64,000 nucleotides of DNA. It comes from Narthecium ossifragum (lineage: Eukaryota; Streptophyta; Magnoliopsida; Dioscoreales; Nartheciaceae). The position numbers and the translations under genes are program-made. The notes below the pieces were generated by a model, which worked only from the letters and a program-made list of their open reading frames with translations, was not told the origin of the DNA and did no database searches. Below are positions 46,196 through 58,456 of this stretch, in pieces. Each line of letters begins with the position of its first letter. Position 1 is the stretch's first letter. The stretch spans positions 12,192,048-12,256,047 of the forward strand of contig OY986966.1 in the NCBI GenBank assembly GCA_963920575.1, read 5' to 3'.

Positions 46196-47789
46196 TACCT
46201 CAGGTTGAGGTCACGTTGGGTGAAAACGTGCCTCAAACTCTTATGGTCCGAGAAGACTGAGAACTTCTCACCATAGAGATAATGCCGCCAAGTCTTCAGG
46301 GCGAAGACCACCGCTGCTAGCTCCAAGTCGTGAGTAGGGTAGTTCTTCTCATGGTTCTTCAGCTGACGAGAACCATAGGAAACTACGTGCCCCTCCTGCA
46401 TGAGGACACACCCCAAACCCTGACCGCTAGCGTCACAGTGGACACTGTAACCAACACCTCGCTCGGGGACGATCAGCACCGGCGCACTGGTCAACTTCGT
46501 CCTCAGCTCCACGAAGGCTCGCTCACAAGCATCATCCCACACGAACGGGACGGCCATCTGTGTCAGTCTGGTCAACGGTCTGGCAACTTTGGAGATGTCC
46601 CGCACGAACCGCCTGTAGTAACCCGCCAGGCCTAAGAAACTCCGGACCTCAAACACTGTCCTCGGCCTCTGCCACTGTACCACTGCCTCGACCTTGGCCG
46701 GGTCAAATAAGATCTCTGCTGCCGACACCACGTGTCCAAGGAATCCCACCTGTGAAAGCCAAAACTCACACTTGGAAGCCTTGGCATAAAGCCGATGCTC
46801 CCGAAGTAGCTGCAACACTGTCGCCAAGTGTCGCTCATGCTCTGCCTCTGACCGGGAGTAGATAAGGATGTCGTCGACGAACACCACCACGAACTCGTCT
46901 AGGAAAGGCCGGAAGATCCTCTGCTTGAGATCCATGAACGCTGCTGGTGCGTTCGTCAGCCCAAACAGCATCACCACGGACTCGTACAGGCCGTACCGAG
47001 TCCGAAAAGCCGTCTTCGGGATGTCGCAATCCCGAACCCTCAACTGGTGGTAGCCGGTGCGGAGGTCGATCTTCGAAAACACTGAAGATCCTCAGCTGGT
47101 CAAACAAGTCGTCGATCCTCGGCATCGAATACCGGTTCTTCACCATCACCCTGTTGAGCCGCCTGTAGTCTATGCAAAGTCGAAGGGTACCATCCTTCTT
47201 CATCGCAAACAATACTGGCGCCCCCCAGGGAGACATGCTGGGATGGATGAAACCTCTGCTGGTAAGCTCGTCTAGCTGGGTCCTCAACTCACTCTGCTCT
47301 GTTGGTGCCATCCCGAAAGCTGGAAGAGAGATCGGTGCGGTACCCGGTACTAGGTCGATCTCAAAATCGACCTCTCTGGGCGGTGGAAGCCCTGATAACA
47401 CCTCGGGAAACACGTCGGTGTAGTCGCACACGATCCTGGGGAAACTGCTCTGCTGCACTCCCCTCTGACCCAAACAGGGACAGGCTGGGCAGCAAGGTTG
47501 AAAGCTCGCTACCACGCCTCCCCACACCACAAGCGAAGGAATCGGCTGAAATCCGATCCCCCAACAACACAAACTGTGTCCCATCGGGTGTCCAAGCGAC
47601 CACCCTCCGGCGACCACAGTCGATGATATTCCGGTATGCTGCTAACCAGTCCATACCGAGTATCATGTCGAAGCCTGTCATGTCTAGCACCCGCAGGTCT
47701 AGACAGACACGGAGGCCTCCAACCTCGAAGGAACAAGATCGGCAGACTCGGTCTACCCTGACTGTGCCGCCGATCGGTGAGTCTACAGA
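46196..47789 (-). pseudogene. pol: TK5 pol: protease end, reverse transcriptase, RNase H
   Basis: After the protease flap region ([21 protein letters not shown]) come the reverse transcriptase blocks: [43 protein letters not shown], the catalytic FVDDILIYS (about 46860-46885) and the thumb ([12 protein letters not shown]). RNase H follows, with [27 protein letters not shown] and [11 protein letters not shown]. Two frame breaks are visible: a 1-bp insertion near 47430 and a 2-bp loss near 47090, just before [10 protein letters not shown]. Otherwise the domain is well preserved. Confidence 0.9.
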
Positions 47790-48488
47790 CTATGCGACCT
47801 CTAGCCAACTCATCTCTAATCCTAGCGATGCCACACACATGCTAGTAATATAGGAATGAGACGCCCCAGAGTCTATCAGCACATCTACTAAAGAACTAGA
47901 AAGCTGAAAGATGCCACTGAGGACGGTTGGCTCTGCCGTTGCCTGCTGGTACTGCTGCGGCTGCTGGTACGGCTGGTAAAGCTGAACGGTGTCCAGCTGC
48001 TCACGCCCCGAAAGAGCAAACACACGCCCCCGCTGACCGCCTCCACCTCTAGAGCAGCCCGGTCCAGCCCCTGACCGGCGCCCACTACCGCTCCCCTGCC
48101 AGGCACCGTACCCCCCACCTCTACTGCCCTGCGGCACAGCGCTCCGCGCCCCTCGCATGGGACAGTCCTGGCGGAAGTGTCCCGATTTCCCACACTGGAA
48201 ACAAGTGGCTGGCGCGCCACCAGGCTGCTGACAATGGCCTCCCCCTGACGGAGCCTTCCTTGACGGCCTGGTCGTCAGGAGAAACTGGCCTGGCGGACTC
48301 GGCAACTGTGCCTGGAACTGCTGCGGGCGCTGCGACTGCTGCTGAAAGCGTCGCTGACGCCGCTGGTGCCCTCCGCTGAATCCCCCTCTGAACTGGGGCC
48401 TCTGCGGTGCACCGGTAGAGAATGCCGGTGGAACTGCCCGGCACCTCTAGTCTCGCAACTGCGCCTCCACTACCAAGGCGCAGTTCAG
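47790..48488 (-). pseudogene. gag: TK5 gag C-terminus, zinc knuckle and protease
   Basis: The Gln/Ala-rich gag end is followed by the zinc knuckle CFQCGKSGHFRQDC (CX2CX4HX4C, about 48160-48205), a Gly/Arg-rich stretch, and the aspartic protease with active site LIDSGASHSYI (about 47850-47885). The frame stops at a TAG after LEVA where TK6 has Gln. The upstream side is cut by ATH-1; the gag N-terminus is at 58457-58927. Confidence 0.88.
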
Positions 48489-48493
48489 GACTG

Positions 48494-50163
48494 TGATGAA
48501 TAAATTTTATATCTCGCAAGTATACGAATCGGTGCAATCAGTATAGTAGCAAGACGAGTATCGTACCCACAGAGATTTGTAGAGATTATTAGAGTGAAAC
48601 GCTAAAGAACAGAAAAGAAAGAAAATAAGGAAGGGAAAATAAGAAATATGAAGTCTCAAAGATAGATAATCTAATAACGAAATAAGAAAATGATGAAAAT
48701 ATGATGGATGAATACTAAGGTTCCGATTTCACCATAACATCCTCATTCTATGCATTGAATCAATCAAGTTTCAGTTTAATTCCAAGGGCTCGTTCTTCCG
48801 GTATGATGATCCGTTCGGCCGCGGTCTTCACCAAGTACCCTCAATTAACCCTAGCTAATGAACCCATAACTGAGTGTTAATTAAGAATCCATTAAGCTCT
48901 GAAGAACAATCATGAACCAAGAATACTCTTAGCTTGAACCCGGCCTCTACATAAACTCATTCATTCATAGATCCTGCAAGATTAGGGAATGAACCCTCGC
49001 CCAATCTCACATACAACAATCTATAATACTTCTATTGGCCAGATAAAGGTATTTAAGATTTCAGTTATAATAATGAATGAAATAAGGAAAATAAACTGAT
49101 TAAATAATCATGATCCAATAACATAGAACGATTCAGTTAGGCTACATCGGTACCTTAGAAAAGAAACTAGCCACTCATGTTCACCATGAGGGGAACAAAA
49201 CTAATAGAGAAAGAAAGAAGAAATAAGAAAAGAAAACCAAGCCTGGAACCCTTCTCCTCGCCTCCAAACGCTGCCAAAAAGTCCTCCAAAAGTCCCCTTT
49301 TGATAACCCTAAGTATCCTATTTATAGGCCTAAACTCGGGTTAAATCAAAACCGTTGATTTAATTCACTGGAAACGTCCGATCGATCCTCCTCGGAATGT
49401 TGGATCGATCGGTCTCATTGAAATCTCCAACTTCTATTTATGCCCGAGCCCGATCGATCGGACTAAGGGAGTCGGATCGATCGACTTCGTAAAGATTCTT
49501 CATCTCTGGCTCTTCCCGAATTCGATCGATGGTTCGATCGATCGAATTGTGTTCCTCTAAAAAGCATACGTTCTGTCACCCTTTAATTCCCAAGTCCGAT
49601 CGATCGAATTATGAGTGTTGGATCGATCGGTTGAGTAAAAATCCGCTGTTTTTGACTTTTTCCGAGTCCGATCGATCGGACCATTGGTGTCGGATCGATC
49701 GGACCCCATAAGAGCGATGGAGGGATCGATCGGATGTGTTGTGGCTGAAAAACACATGTTCTGTCACGTTTTTGCGTGGTCCGATCGATCGGACCTTCGC
49801 TCGGACTTCCAGCTTATTTCCCTTTCTGCCATTCAGACTGCGCATCGGTACTGAAATTGCCATAACTTCCTCTAGGAAACTCGGAATCACGAACCGTAAA
49901 ATTCTCCAGAATCTAGACTTCAAGAGCTTTCCAACCATGTATGGCACATCCTCTGGTTCTTCATGAGCAGGTACAGATAAATCTTTAAAGTTGATCCATG
50001 CATTCTTTTCAGCTTCTTTTCTCCTTTTTCCTGCATTTTCCAAACAACTATGTGAAGCAACATATAGATATAAAAATAGGAATAAAGATGTTAATTAAAG
50101 ATAATAATCTAGCAATTGAGATGGTTATAAGGCTATTTAGAGTGCACTTTCATGCACTTATCA
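48494..50163 (-). repeat. ATH-1 3' LTR
   Basis: 1670 bp. U3 array of GATCGATC palindromes at 49375-49800, then (- strand) the TATA box tataaatagg (about 49317-49327). On the + strand it opens TGATGAATAAA, directly after gactg. Confidence 0.97.
49375..49800 (-). repeat. GATCGATC palindrome array, ATH-1 3' LTR
   Basis: About a dozen (T)CGATCGAT(C) cores in 430 bp. Many are extended to the 16-bp palindrome GTCCGATCGATCGGAC and occur in pairs 7-10 bp apart (for example 49664-49703). The array lies about 50-480 bp upstream of the TATA box. The 5' LTR has the same array at 57660-58090. Confidence 0.92.
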
Positions 50164-51357
50164 CACCCCCCAACCAGCTTATTGCTAGTCTCTAGCAATT
50201 TTAAGCGCATAAAATATATTAAGCACACCAACGGTCGTAGGTTGTAGACATGCATAATAAAAGTACTACCTTGTCAAGTCACTAATGTTCTATCTAGTAC
50301 AGAGCACCAAACGTCTTATACTCATGCACATGCTACTAACACATGAAATCAACTTCTACACTTCAAACATGCTAATCACCATACAGCCGAACTCATGTGA
50401 CGTGACAAATAAAAGTTACGTACAGAAGCAACTTCTACCCACCATTAGTCCAAGCACACTACTATCATCATGACCAATCATCCAACCCTCGCACTTTAAG
50501 TACAACATGCTCTTGTTTTTTTTTTTTTTTTTTTTTTAACTATCAAACATTTTGCCTTTTTACACGAGCACTCTCCGCTTCTTGAGGCGCAGAGACCCGG
50601 TTACTTAACAAAACACTGAGTAGTTTTTTTTTTAGCTATTAGTGATTCTACTTTTTTACGCGAGCTCCCCGCTTCCTGAGGCAAGAACACCCGGTTACTC
50701 AGTAGATCACTTAACAGTCGTTTAGGCACAGCTTATTAAAGCTCCAGAACTTTTTCTCTTTTTTTTTTTTTTTTTTTTTCTGCATGCAATACTCAACACT
50801 AGCTACTGCTGAAATCATGGTCTAGATTGACAATAGCATGCTCATTCCTCTGGTGAGTATAATCGCCACTGCACATAAAGTGTTGGTGTGTGAATCACAT
50901 GATATTCTACCTTCAGGTTATCATACATGCAATCAATGTATCGGCCAATCCATATGAAAGTAACATGTAAAATAAGCATAAACATTTCCGCTCATGTACA
51001 ATTTAACACTATTAAACCTACAAGGTAGCATGAATAAAGTCATGAATGTCTACACCCCCCAACCTGAAATCAACATTGTCCTCAATGTGTGCATTTATCC
51101 AATCAAATATGTAGGAAGTGGCTATCCAAAAATTTCCAGAGAAAGAAGAGACAAGTACTGTAAATAAGAAAGAGGCCACCTGATAGAGTAGCAAACATCT
51201 CCTCAAGGATCCTCAGGGTGGTTGAAAACCTAAAAGAAAACAAAAGAGAAACATAAAAATGAAAACTAAAAATTGAAACTTAAAAACAAGTTACCTTGGT
51301 GGGTTGCCTCCCACCCAGCGCTTTATTTAACGTCTAGGCAAGACGCACTGCAAAGCC
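50164..51357 (-). other. ATH-1 3' noncoding region with polypurine tract
   Basis: 1.2 kb between the integrase stop and the LTR. The polypurine tract gctggttggggggtg (- strand) lies at 50166-50180. The tandem 93-bp units occur at about 50540-50705 and T-rich runs at 50515-50540 and 50755-50780. No env-like ORF is visible. Confidence 0.85.
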
Positions 51358-53013
51358 TTAAGGTTCAACAAAATTTGCTGCATCCACAACTTCTGATTGT
51401 CCTTCCAAATACCGCTTCAATCGGTGCCCATTGACTTTGAATTTGCTTCCACTCTTTTCATTCTCAATTTCAACAGCACCATGAGGAGATACTTGTGTCA
51501 CTTTAAAGGGACCCGTCCATCTTGACCTTAATTTACCTGGAAAGAATTTCATTCGTGAGTTATAAAGTAAAACTTTCATACCCGGTGTAAACTCCTTCCG
51601 TTGTATTGCTTTATCATGATAGAGCTTGGTTCTTTCCTTGTAAATCTTAGCATTCTCGTACGCTTCATTCCGCAGCTCATCCAATTCATTCAATTGCATC
51701 TTTCTCATATCCCCCGCTTCTCTCATGTCAAAATTCAGCTGCTTTATTGCCCAATAGGCCCTATACTCCAATTCCACAGGTAGATGACATGCTTTTCCAA
51801 AGACAATGCGATAAGGGCTCATACCAATTGGAGTTTTATATGCGGTGCGATACGCCCAAAGGACATCATTCAATTTCACTGCCCAATCCTTCCTTGTAGT
51901 GCCAACAACCCGTTCCAGGATCATCTTTATTTGCCTATTGCTCACCTCCACTTGGCCCGACGTTTGAGGGTGGTAAGGAGTTGCGACCCGATGAGTGATG
52001 TTGTACTTCTTCAACAATGCATCAAACGCTCTATTGCAAAAGTGTGATCCCCCATCACTTATAATCGCCCGAGGTGTACCAAACCTTGTAAAAATCATAT
52101 CTTTCAAGAATCCCACCACGGTCTTGCTGTCATTGTTCCTGGTTGCAATTGCTTCAATCCACTTAGATACATAATCTACAGCAACAAGAATATACGTGTA
52201 CCCATATGATGGAGGAAACGGTCCCATAAAGTCTATGCCCCAAACATCGAACAATTCCACCACCAAATTATTTGTAAGAGGCATCTCATTCCTTTTGCTT
52301 ATGTTCCCTGACCGTTGACATCTGTCACACTTAGCAACAAAATTAAATGCATCTTTGAATAATGTAGGCCAAAAGAAACCAGATTGAAGAACTTTAAAAG
52401 CAGTTTTCTTACCTCCAAAGTGTCCTCCACACGTTAATTCATGACTGAATTTCAATATATCATCATGCTCATATTCTGGAACACAACGCCTTATTATTTG
52501 ATCAGGACAGTGTTTAAATAAATAAGGGTCATCCCAAAAGTAATATCTGACTGTGGACAAAAATCTTTTCTTTTCTTGTGAACTTAGATCAGCACGCAGA
52601 ACATTACTAGCTAGATAGTTAACAATATCCGCATACCAGGGCTCTTTACCATTCACAGAAAATAGTTGTTCATCGGGAAAGCATTCTTGGATGGGTTGTA
52701 CATCCTTAGGGCCGGCCATGTGTTCCAATCGTGACAAGTGATCTACCACTACATTATCGCTCCCTTGCTTGTCCCTTATTTCCAAATCGAACTCTTGCAG
52801 CAGTAGGATCCACCTGATTAACCTTGGCTTGGTATCCTTTTTGGTTAGTAGATATTTCAATGCTGCATGATCGGAATAAATAATAACTTTAGATCCAATT
52901 AAATAACAGCGAAATTTCTCCAATGCAAAAACAACAGCAAGTAATTCTTTTTCAGTAGTTGAGTAATTGATTTGAGCATCATTGAGTGTACGACTTGCAT
53001 AGTAAATAAGCAT
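51358..53013 (-). pseudogene. pol: ATH-1 pol: RNase H and integrase
   Basis: One open frame of 551 residues. RNase H ([31 protein letters not shown]) leads into integrase with the HHCC finger (HELTCGGH ... CDRCQ) and catalytic Asp, Asp, Glu in [19 protein letters not shown] and TSGQVEVSN. The Athila-type C-terminus follows ([21 protein letters not shown]). The frame is continuous and ends at 51358, so integrase itself appears intact. It is separated from the upstream part of RNase H by a 1-bp insertion at about 53010. The product would join cDNA to chromosomal DNA in the nucleus. Confidence 0.9.
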
Positions 53014-53413
53014 GAGAGACCTTATTTACCCTTTGTCCTAGAACAGCCCCTATAGCATAATCAGAAGCATCACACATTATTTCAAAGGGCAACGACCAAT
53101 CAGGAGGCATAATAATTGGTGCAGTAATCAATTTCTCTTTCAAAGTATTGAAAGCATCAAGACAAGCTTTACAAAACTTAAACTCACTATCTTTGGCCAA
53201 TAAATCACACAATGGTTGTGCAATTTTAGAAAAATCTCTAATGAATCTGCGATAAAATCCTGCATGGCCCAAAAAACTCCACACACCTTTCACAGAAGTA
53301 GGGGGCGGTAATTTCTCAATCAAATCTATTTTTGCTTTATCTACTCCAATACCTTTACTAGAAATAGCATGTCCCAACACAATACCTTGCCTTACCATGA
53401 AGTGACTCTTCTC
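52979..53413 (-). pseudogene. pol: ATH-1 pol: RT thumb and start of RNase H
   Basis: In frame with the upstream RT but separated from it by a TAG at 53416-53414, where the family has Trp (NLALSW). Contains GHAISSKGI, FLGHAGFYRRFIRDFSKIA and FEIMCDASDYAIGAVLGQR (first RNase H Asp). It ends in a frameshift before IYYASRT. Confidence 0.9.
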
Positions 53414-55522
53414 CTAGCTCAATGCCAAATTTGTCTCTTCACATCTTTTAAGCACCAAGGTTAGGTTTGCAAGGCAATTATCAAAAGAGTTCCCAAATAC
53501 AGAAAAATCATCCATGAATACCTCGACAAACCTTTCTATCATGTCGGAGAAAATCGATATCATGCATCTTTGAAAGATGGCAGGTGCATTGCACAATCCG
53601 AACGGCAGCCTTCTGTATGCGAATGTTCCAAACGGACAGGTGAAAGTTGTCTTCTCTTGGTCCTCTGGGGCGATAGCAATTTGATTATAACCTGAAAATC
53701 CATCAAGAAAACAATAAAATGAGTGACCAGCTAAGCGTTCAAGCATTTGATCAATAAAAGGTAAAGGAAAGTGGTCCTTTTTAGTAGCTGCATTAAGCTT
53801 GCGATAATCGATGCAGACACGCCATCCAGTAGTCATCCTCGTGGGTATGAGCTCATTGTTCTCATTCTTCACAACTGTTATCCCTGATTTCTTAGGCACC
53901 ACGTGAACTGGACTTACCCATTTGCTGTCAGAAATAGGATAGATCACGCCAACATCGAGCAACTTAAGGATCTCTTCCCGAACAACGTCTTTCATGTTTT
54001 GGTTGAGGCGACGCTGGGCATCCCGTATAGGTTTGGCATCCTCTTCCAAAATAATGCGATGCATGCACATAGGAGGACTTACTCCTTTAATATCTGTAAT
54101 TGTCCAACCTATTGCAGTTTTATGCTCCCTAAGAACTCTCAATAATTTTTCCTCTTCCAATGGAGTAATGTCAGAAGCAATAATCACAGGAAGGGTTTCA
54201 TTTTCACCAAGATATGCATATTTCAGATTACTAGGAAGAGGTTTTAACTCAAGCTTTGGTGGGGAAACTATTGATGAAACCATTTTAGAATAAGATTCGT
54301 TTAGCATGTCTAACCGAGATTCATCAGGGAAACATGGCTGCAATCCCTCAAGGGCTGCTATAACCTCCTTTACTCCCTCGTAATTCTGCAACTCCTCCTT
54401 TTCCATCGTCAATGCCGCTTCTAGAGTAGTCTTCACTTGCTCCTGCATGAAACTAGAAAACACCAATGAATCTAACACATCTATCGAGAAACAATCAAAA
54501 GAGTTTGAAGGGTAGGACATAGATTCAAAAACTTTAAATTCAACAGTTTCACCTAAAACTGTCATGCTGAGCTTACCATCCTGCACATTTATCATAGTCT
54601 TGGCTGTGGCCATAAATGGACGTCCCAACAAAATTGGTAAATTCCTATCATGCAAGGGTGCATCTTCCATATCCAATATCACAAAATCAGCAGGGATAAT
54701 TAATTTATCAACTTGTACTAAAATGTCTTCTACAATGCCTAATGGATATTTAATGGAACGATCCGTAAGTTGTAGAGACATTGTAGTAGGTTTTAATTCA
54801 CCCACACCTAACTGAAGAAAAACAGAGTAAGGCATCAAATTAACACTGGCTCCTAAATCAAGCATTGCCTCTCCTATCTTTGTATCACCAACAGTAATAG
54901 TAATGTTAAAACTCCCTGGATCCTTAAGCTTGGGTGGAAGCTTCCATTGTAGAACCGTGCTTACCGTCTCTGAAACCATCACTTTTTCATGAGGTTCATA
55001 CTTACGCTTTGAAGTACTTAGTTCCTTGAAGAACTTTGGAAATGCTGGCATGTTCCTGATCACCTCAAGCAATGGTAAGTTCACATTAACCTTAGATAAA
55101 ATATCATAAATTTCAGAATATGACTTATCCATTTTGGCTTTCTTTAGACGGCCTGGAAACGGAACCGGCGGCACATATGGTGGAGGAGAGTTGTGATAAA
55201 CCTCCGGAACTGAATTTGCTCTCTTTCCGTGCTCAGAAGCAGATGTGGCCGGTGGTGGCCCTTTCGAGCGTTCCTCCGTTTCAACTTCCTCACTTGCATC
55301 ATCATTACACTCATCAACAACTTTAGCATTAATCTTATTATCAATAATTTTACCTGAACGAAGAACTGTAACTGCTTTCGCTTGCTCAGGTTGGCTTGGG
55401 AATTTGCCTGGGACATGGGCTCGTACCGCATCAGCAAGTTGTCCCACTTGAACTTCTAACTTCCCAACGGATGCTGCAACATTCTTTAGTACCACATCAT
55501 GTTGAGCAATGGCTGACTCTTG
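53414..55522 (-). pseudogene. pol: ATH-1 gag end, protease and reverse transcriptase
   Basis: Open for 693 residues or more. In order: LEVQVGQLADAVRA; the protease with the Athila-type active site MLDLGASVNLMP (about 54835-54865) and the flap ILLGRPFMAT; a long linker; then reverse transcriptase with WVSPVHVVPKK, VCIDYRKLNAAT, FPLPFIDQML, FSGYNQIAI, FGLCNAPAIFQ and the catalytic FMDDFSVFG (about 53495-53520). Athila-type polymerase uses FMDD here. The frame ends at the Trp-to-stop at 53414. A TGA at 55525-55523 separates it from gag. Confidence 0.92.
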
Positions 55523-56598
55523 TCAAGCAATGGCTGAATCTTGTTTTTCCATTTTTGAATCTATTTTCCGCATAAAAGCTAACATAGTCGCTTCCAAAGA
55601 CGACTTAACAGGTGGGTTAGATTGATTAGCAGTAGGCATACTAGCATTAGCAGTATTTTTCCATGAAAAATTCGGATGCTCCCTCCAGCCAGGATTGTAA
55701 GTATTTGCATAAGGGTCAAATCTAGGTCTCGGATTATAAGCATTCATCAAATTAGCTTGCTCTTGCACATATTCAGGAAATTCACTACCAGAAGGACATG
55801 AATCAAACCTATGACCAACAATATTGCAAATTGAACAAACCTCAACCGGTTTTGCTTGTGTGGACATCATCGCGTCTATCTTCTTGTTAAGGGTTGCAAT
55901 CTGCCTTGCCATGTCATCATTCTGGTTCAGCTCATAGATGCCTCTCGCCTTATTCCTCGTGTCCCTCTGCTGCGAGTTTGATCCTAGCATCTCATAGATT
56001 TCATATGCCTCCGGTGGTGTCCTTTTGAACATCGCTCCACCTGCAGCATTATCTGCCATAGTCTGAGAAGAAAGATTTAGTCCATCATAAAAATATTGCA
56101 TCTGATTTTCTAAAGAATAATTATGATGTGGACATTGCATCAAAAGCATTTTAAATCTATCCCATGCTTCATGGAATGGTTCTCCATCAGCTTGCTGAAA
56201 ATTTGGAATTTGTCTTCTCAAGTTAGTAGTCATGGCATGAGAATAAAATTTGCTAACAAACTTATTATAATTGCATCCCAAGTCGTGAGTGATCCAGGAG
56301 GCAACGACATCAGCTATCTCTTCGCTTTATCCTTCAGGGTGTAAGGAAAACATCGCATCCTCAAGTGATCTTCAGTAATGTCACCTAAAGGAAAAGTCTG
56401 AATAGTAGCATAATAATCTTTCACAAACGTTAGTGCATCTTCAGAAGGTAAACTATGAAATTCAGGAAGCATAGAAAAATGTAGATTTTTAAGTTCATAA
56501 TTCCTAGCCTCTGCAGGTAACGCAATGCACGAAGGTGAGGTAGAAATAGTAGGCCTCGCGTACTCCTCCAAAGGACGTAAATTATTATTAAGTGCCAT
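55523..56598 (-). pseudogene. gag: ATH-1 gag
   Basis: Capsid and nucleocapsid protein. A likely start is the ATG at 56598 (MALNNNLRPLEEYARP); the frame also extends upstream to about 56667. The first part (LPSEDALTFVKDYYATI ... RMRCFPYTLKDKAKR) is the retrotransposon gag domain. It is closed by a TAG at 56316-56314 where Trp is expected, and a frame change follows near 56270. The second part (FQQADGEPFHEAWDRFK ... YFYDGL) completes the domain. A zinc knuckle CSICNIVGHRFDSC lies at about 55797-55842. A TGA at 55525-55523 ends the frame inside a short duplicated QDSAIA/QESAIA stretch. Confidence 0.9.
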
Positions 56599-56757
56599 CT
56601 CCTCTTGTTCCTCCTCTTGAACTCCTAGATCTGATGTGGACTGTCTTTGTTCGATTTCTTCTTCCAACCAATTTGATCTACTTTATCGTTCAAGGGCAAC
56701 AACTTTTCTTTCCGTGATCGGCGACCTTGCATTCACCACAAATAAATTCTAATCAAA

Positions 56758-56775
56758 TCCCCGGCAACGGCGCCA
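56758..56775 (-). promoter_or_regulatory. ATH-1 primer-binding site (tRNA-Asp)
   Basis: On the - strand TGGCGCCGTTGCCGGGGA lies six bases inside the 5' LTR end (56782). It is complementary to the 3' end of plant tRNA-Asp, as is usual for Athila elements. Confidence 0.92.
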
Positions 56776-56781
56776 AAAACT

Positions 56782-58451
56782 TGATGAATAAATTTTATAT
56801 CTCGCAAGTATACGAATCGGTGCAATCAGTATAGTAGCAAGACGAGTATTGTACCCACAGAGATTTGTAGAGATTATTAGAGTGAAACGCTAAAGAACAG
56901 AAAAGAAAGAAAATAAGGAAGGGAAAATAAGAAATATGAAGTCTCGAAGATAGATAATCTAATAACGAAATAAGAAAATGATGAAAATATGATGGATGAA
57001 TACTAAGGTTCCGATTTCACCATAACATCCTCATTCTATACATTGAATCAATCAAGTTTCAGTTTAATTCCAAGGGCTCGTTCTTCCGGTATGATGATCC
57101 GTTCGGCCGCGGTCTTCACCAAGTACCCTCAATTAACCCTAGCTAATGAACCCATAACTAAGTGTTAATTAAGAATCCATTAAGCTCTGAAGAACAATCA
57201 TGAACCAAGAATACTCTTAGCTTGAACCCGGCCTCGACATAAACTCATTCATTCATAGATCCTGCAAGATTAGGGAATGAACCCTCGCCCAATCTCACAT
57301 ACAACAATCTATAATACTTCTATTGGCCAGATAAAGGTATTTAAGATTTCAGTTATAATAATGAATGAAATAAGGAAAATAAACTGATTAAATAATCATG
57401 ATCCAATAACATAGAACGATTCAGTTAGGCTACATCGGTACCTTAGAAAAGAAACTAGCCACTCATGTTCACCATGAGGGCAACAAAACTAATGGAGAAA
57501 GAAAGAAGAAATAAGAAAAGAAAACCAAGCCTGGAACCCTTCTCCTCGCCTCCAAACGCTGCCAAAAAGTCCTCCAAAAGTCCCCTTTTGATAACCCTAA
57601 GTATCCTATTTATAGGCCTAAACTCGGGTTAAATCAAAACCGTTGATTTAATTCACTGGAAACGTCCAATCGATCCTCCTCGGAATGTTGGATCGATCGG
57701 TCTCATTGAAATCTCCAACTTCTATTTACGCCCGAGCCCGATCGATCGGACTAAGGGAGTCGGATCGATCGACTTCGTAAAGATTCTTCATCTCTGGCTC
57801 TTCCCGAGTTCGATCGATGGTCCGATCGATCGAATTGTGTTCCTCTAAAAAGCATACGTTCTGTCACCCTTTAATTCCCAAGTCCGATCGATCGAATTAT
57901 GAGTGTTGGATCGATCGGTTGAGTAAAAATCCGCTGTTTTTGACTTTTTGCGAGTCCGATCGATCGGACCATTGGTGTCGGATCGATCGGACCCCATAAG
58001 AGCGATGGAGGGATCGATCGGATGTGTTGTGGCTGAAAAACACATGTTCTGTCACGTTTTTGCGTGGTCCGATCGATCGGACCTTCGCTCGGACTTCCAG
58101 CTTATTTCCCTTTCTGCCATTCAGACTGCGCATCGGTACTGAAATTGCCGTAACTTCCTCTAGGAAACTCGGAATCACAAACCGTAAAATTCTGCAGAAT
58201 CTAGACTTCAAGAGCTTTCCAACCATGTATGGCACATCCTCTGGTTCTTCATGATCAGGTACAGATAAATCTTTAAAGTTGATCTATGCACTCTTTTCAG
58301 CTTCTTTTCTCCTTTTTCCTGCATTTTCCAAACAACTATGTGAAGCAACATATAGATATAAAAATAGGAATAAAGATGTTGATTAAAGATAATAATCTAG
58401 CAATTGAGATGGTTATAAGGCTATTTAGAGTGCACTTTCATGCACTTATCA
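56782..58451 (-). repeat. ATH-1 5' LTR
   Basis: 1670 bp, the partner of 48494-50163, with the palindrome array at 57660-58090 and TATA box near 57605-57615. Directly followed by gactg (58452-58456). Confidence 0.97.
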
Positions 58452-58456
58452 GACTG

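Larger units (their letters stand above)
48494..58451 (-). mobile_element. ATH-1, complete Athila-like Ty3/gypsy element (9958 bp)
   Basis: Two LTRs of exactly 1670 bp with TGATGA/TTATCA termini, flanked by gactg at 48489-48493 and 58452-58456, a perfect target duplication inside TK5 gag. It has a tRNA-Asp primer site, gag, protease, reverse transcriptase, RNase H, integrase and a polypurine tract. About 19 differences between the LTRs (about 1.1%) imply a recent insertion. At least five stops or frameshifts break the coding region. The 3' region (50164-51357) has no env-like ORF. Confidence 0.97.

Noticed and set aside
44435..48488. Endogenous plant pararetrovirus
   Set aside because: Integrase, LTRs, primer sites and target duplications are present and no movement or coat protein domain is seen, so these are Ty3/gypsy elements.
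49375..50043. ORFs rich in Asp-Arg-Ser across the GATCGATC arrays (also near 5547, 21155, 29678, 35169, 39739, 57845)
   Set aside because: The repeated palindrome lacks stops in several frames, so these ORFs follow from the array. They have no conserved domain and occur on both strands.
50164..51357. env-like gene expected in some Athila elements
   Set aside because: No ORF with signal peptide or membrane segment is found between integrase and the polypurine tract.
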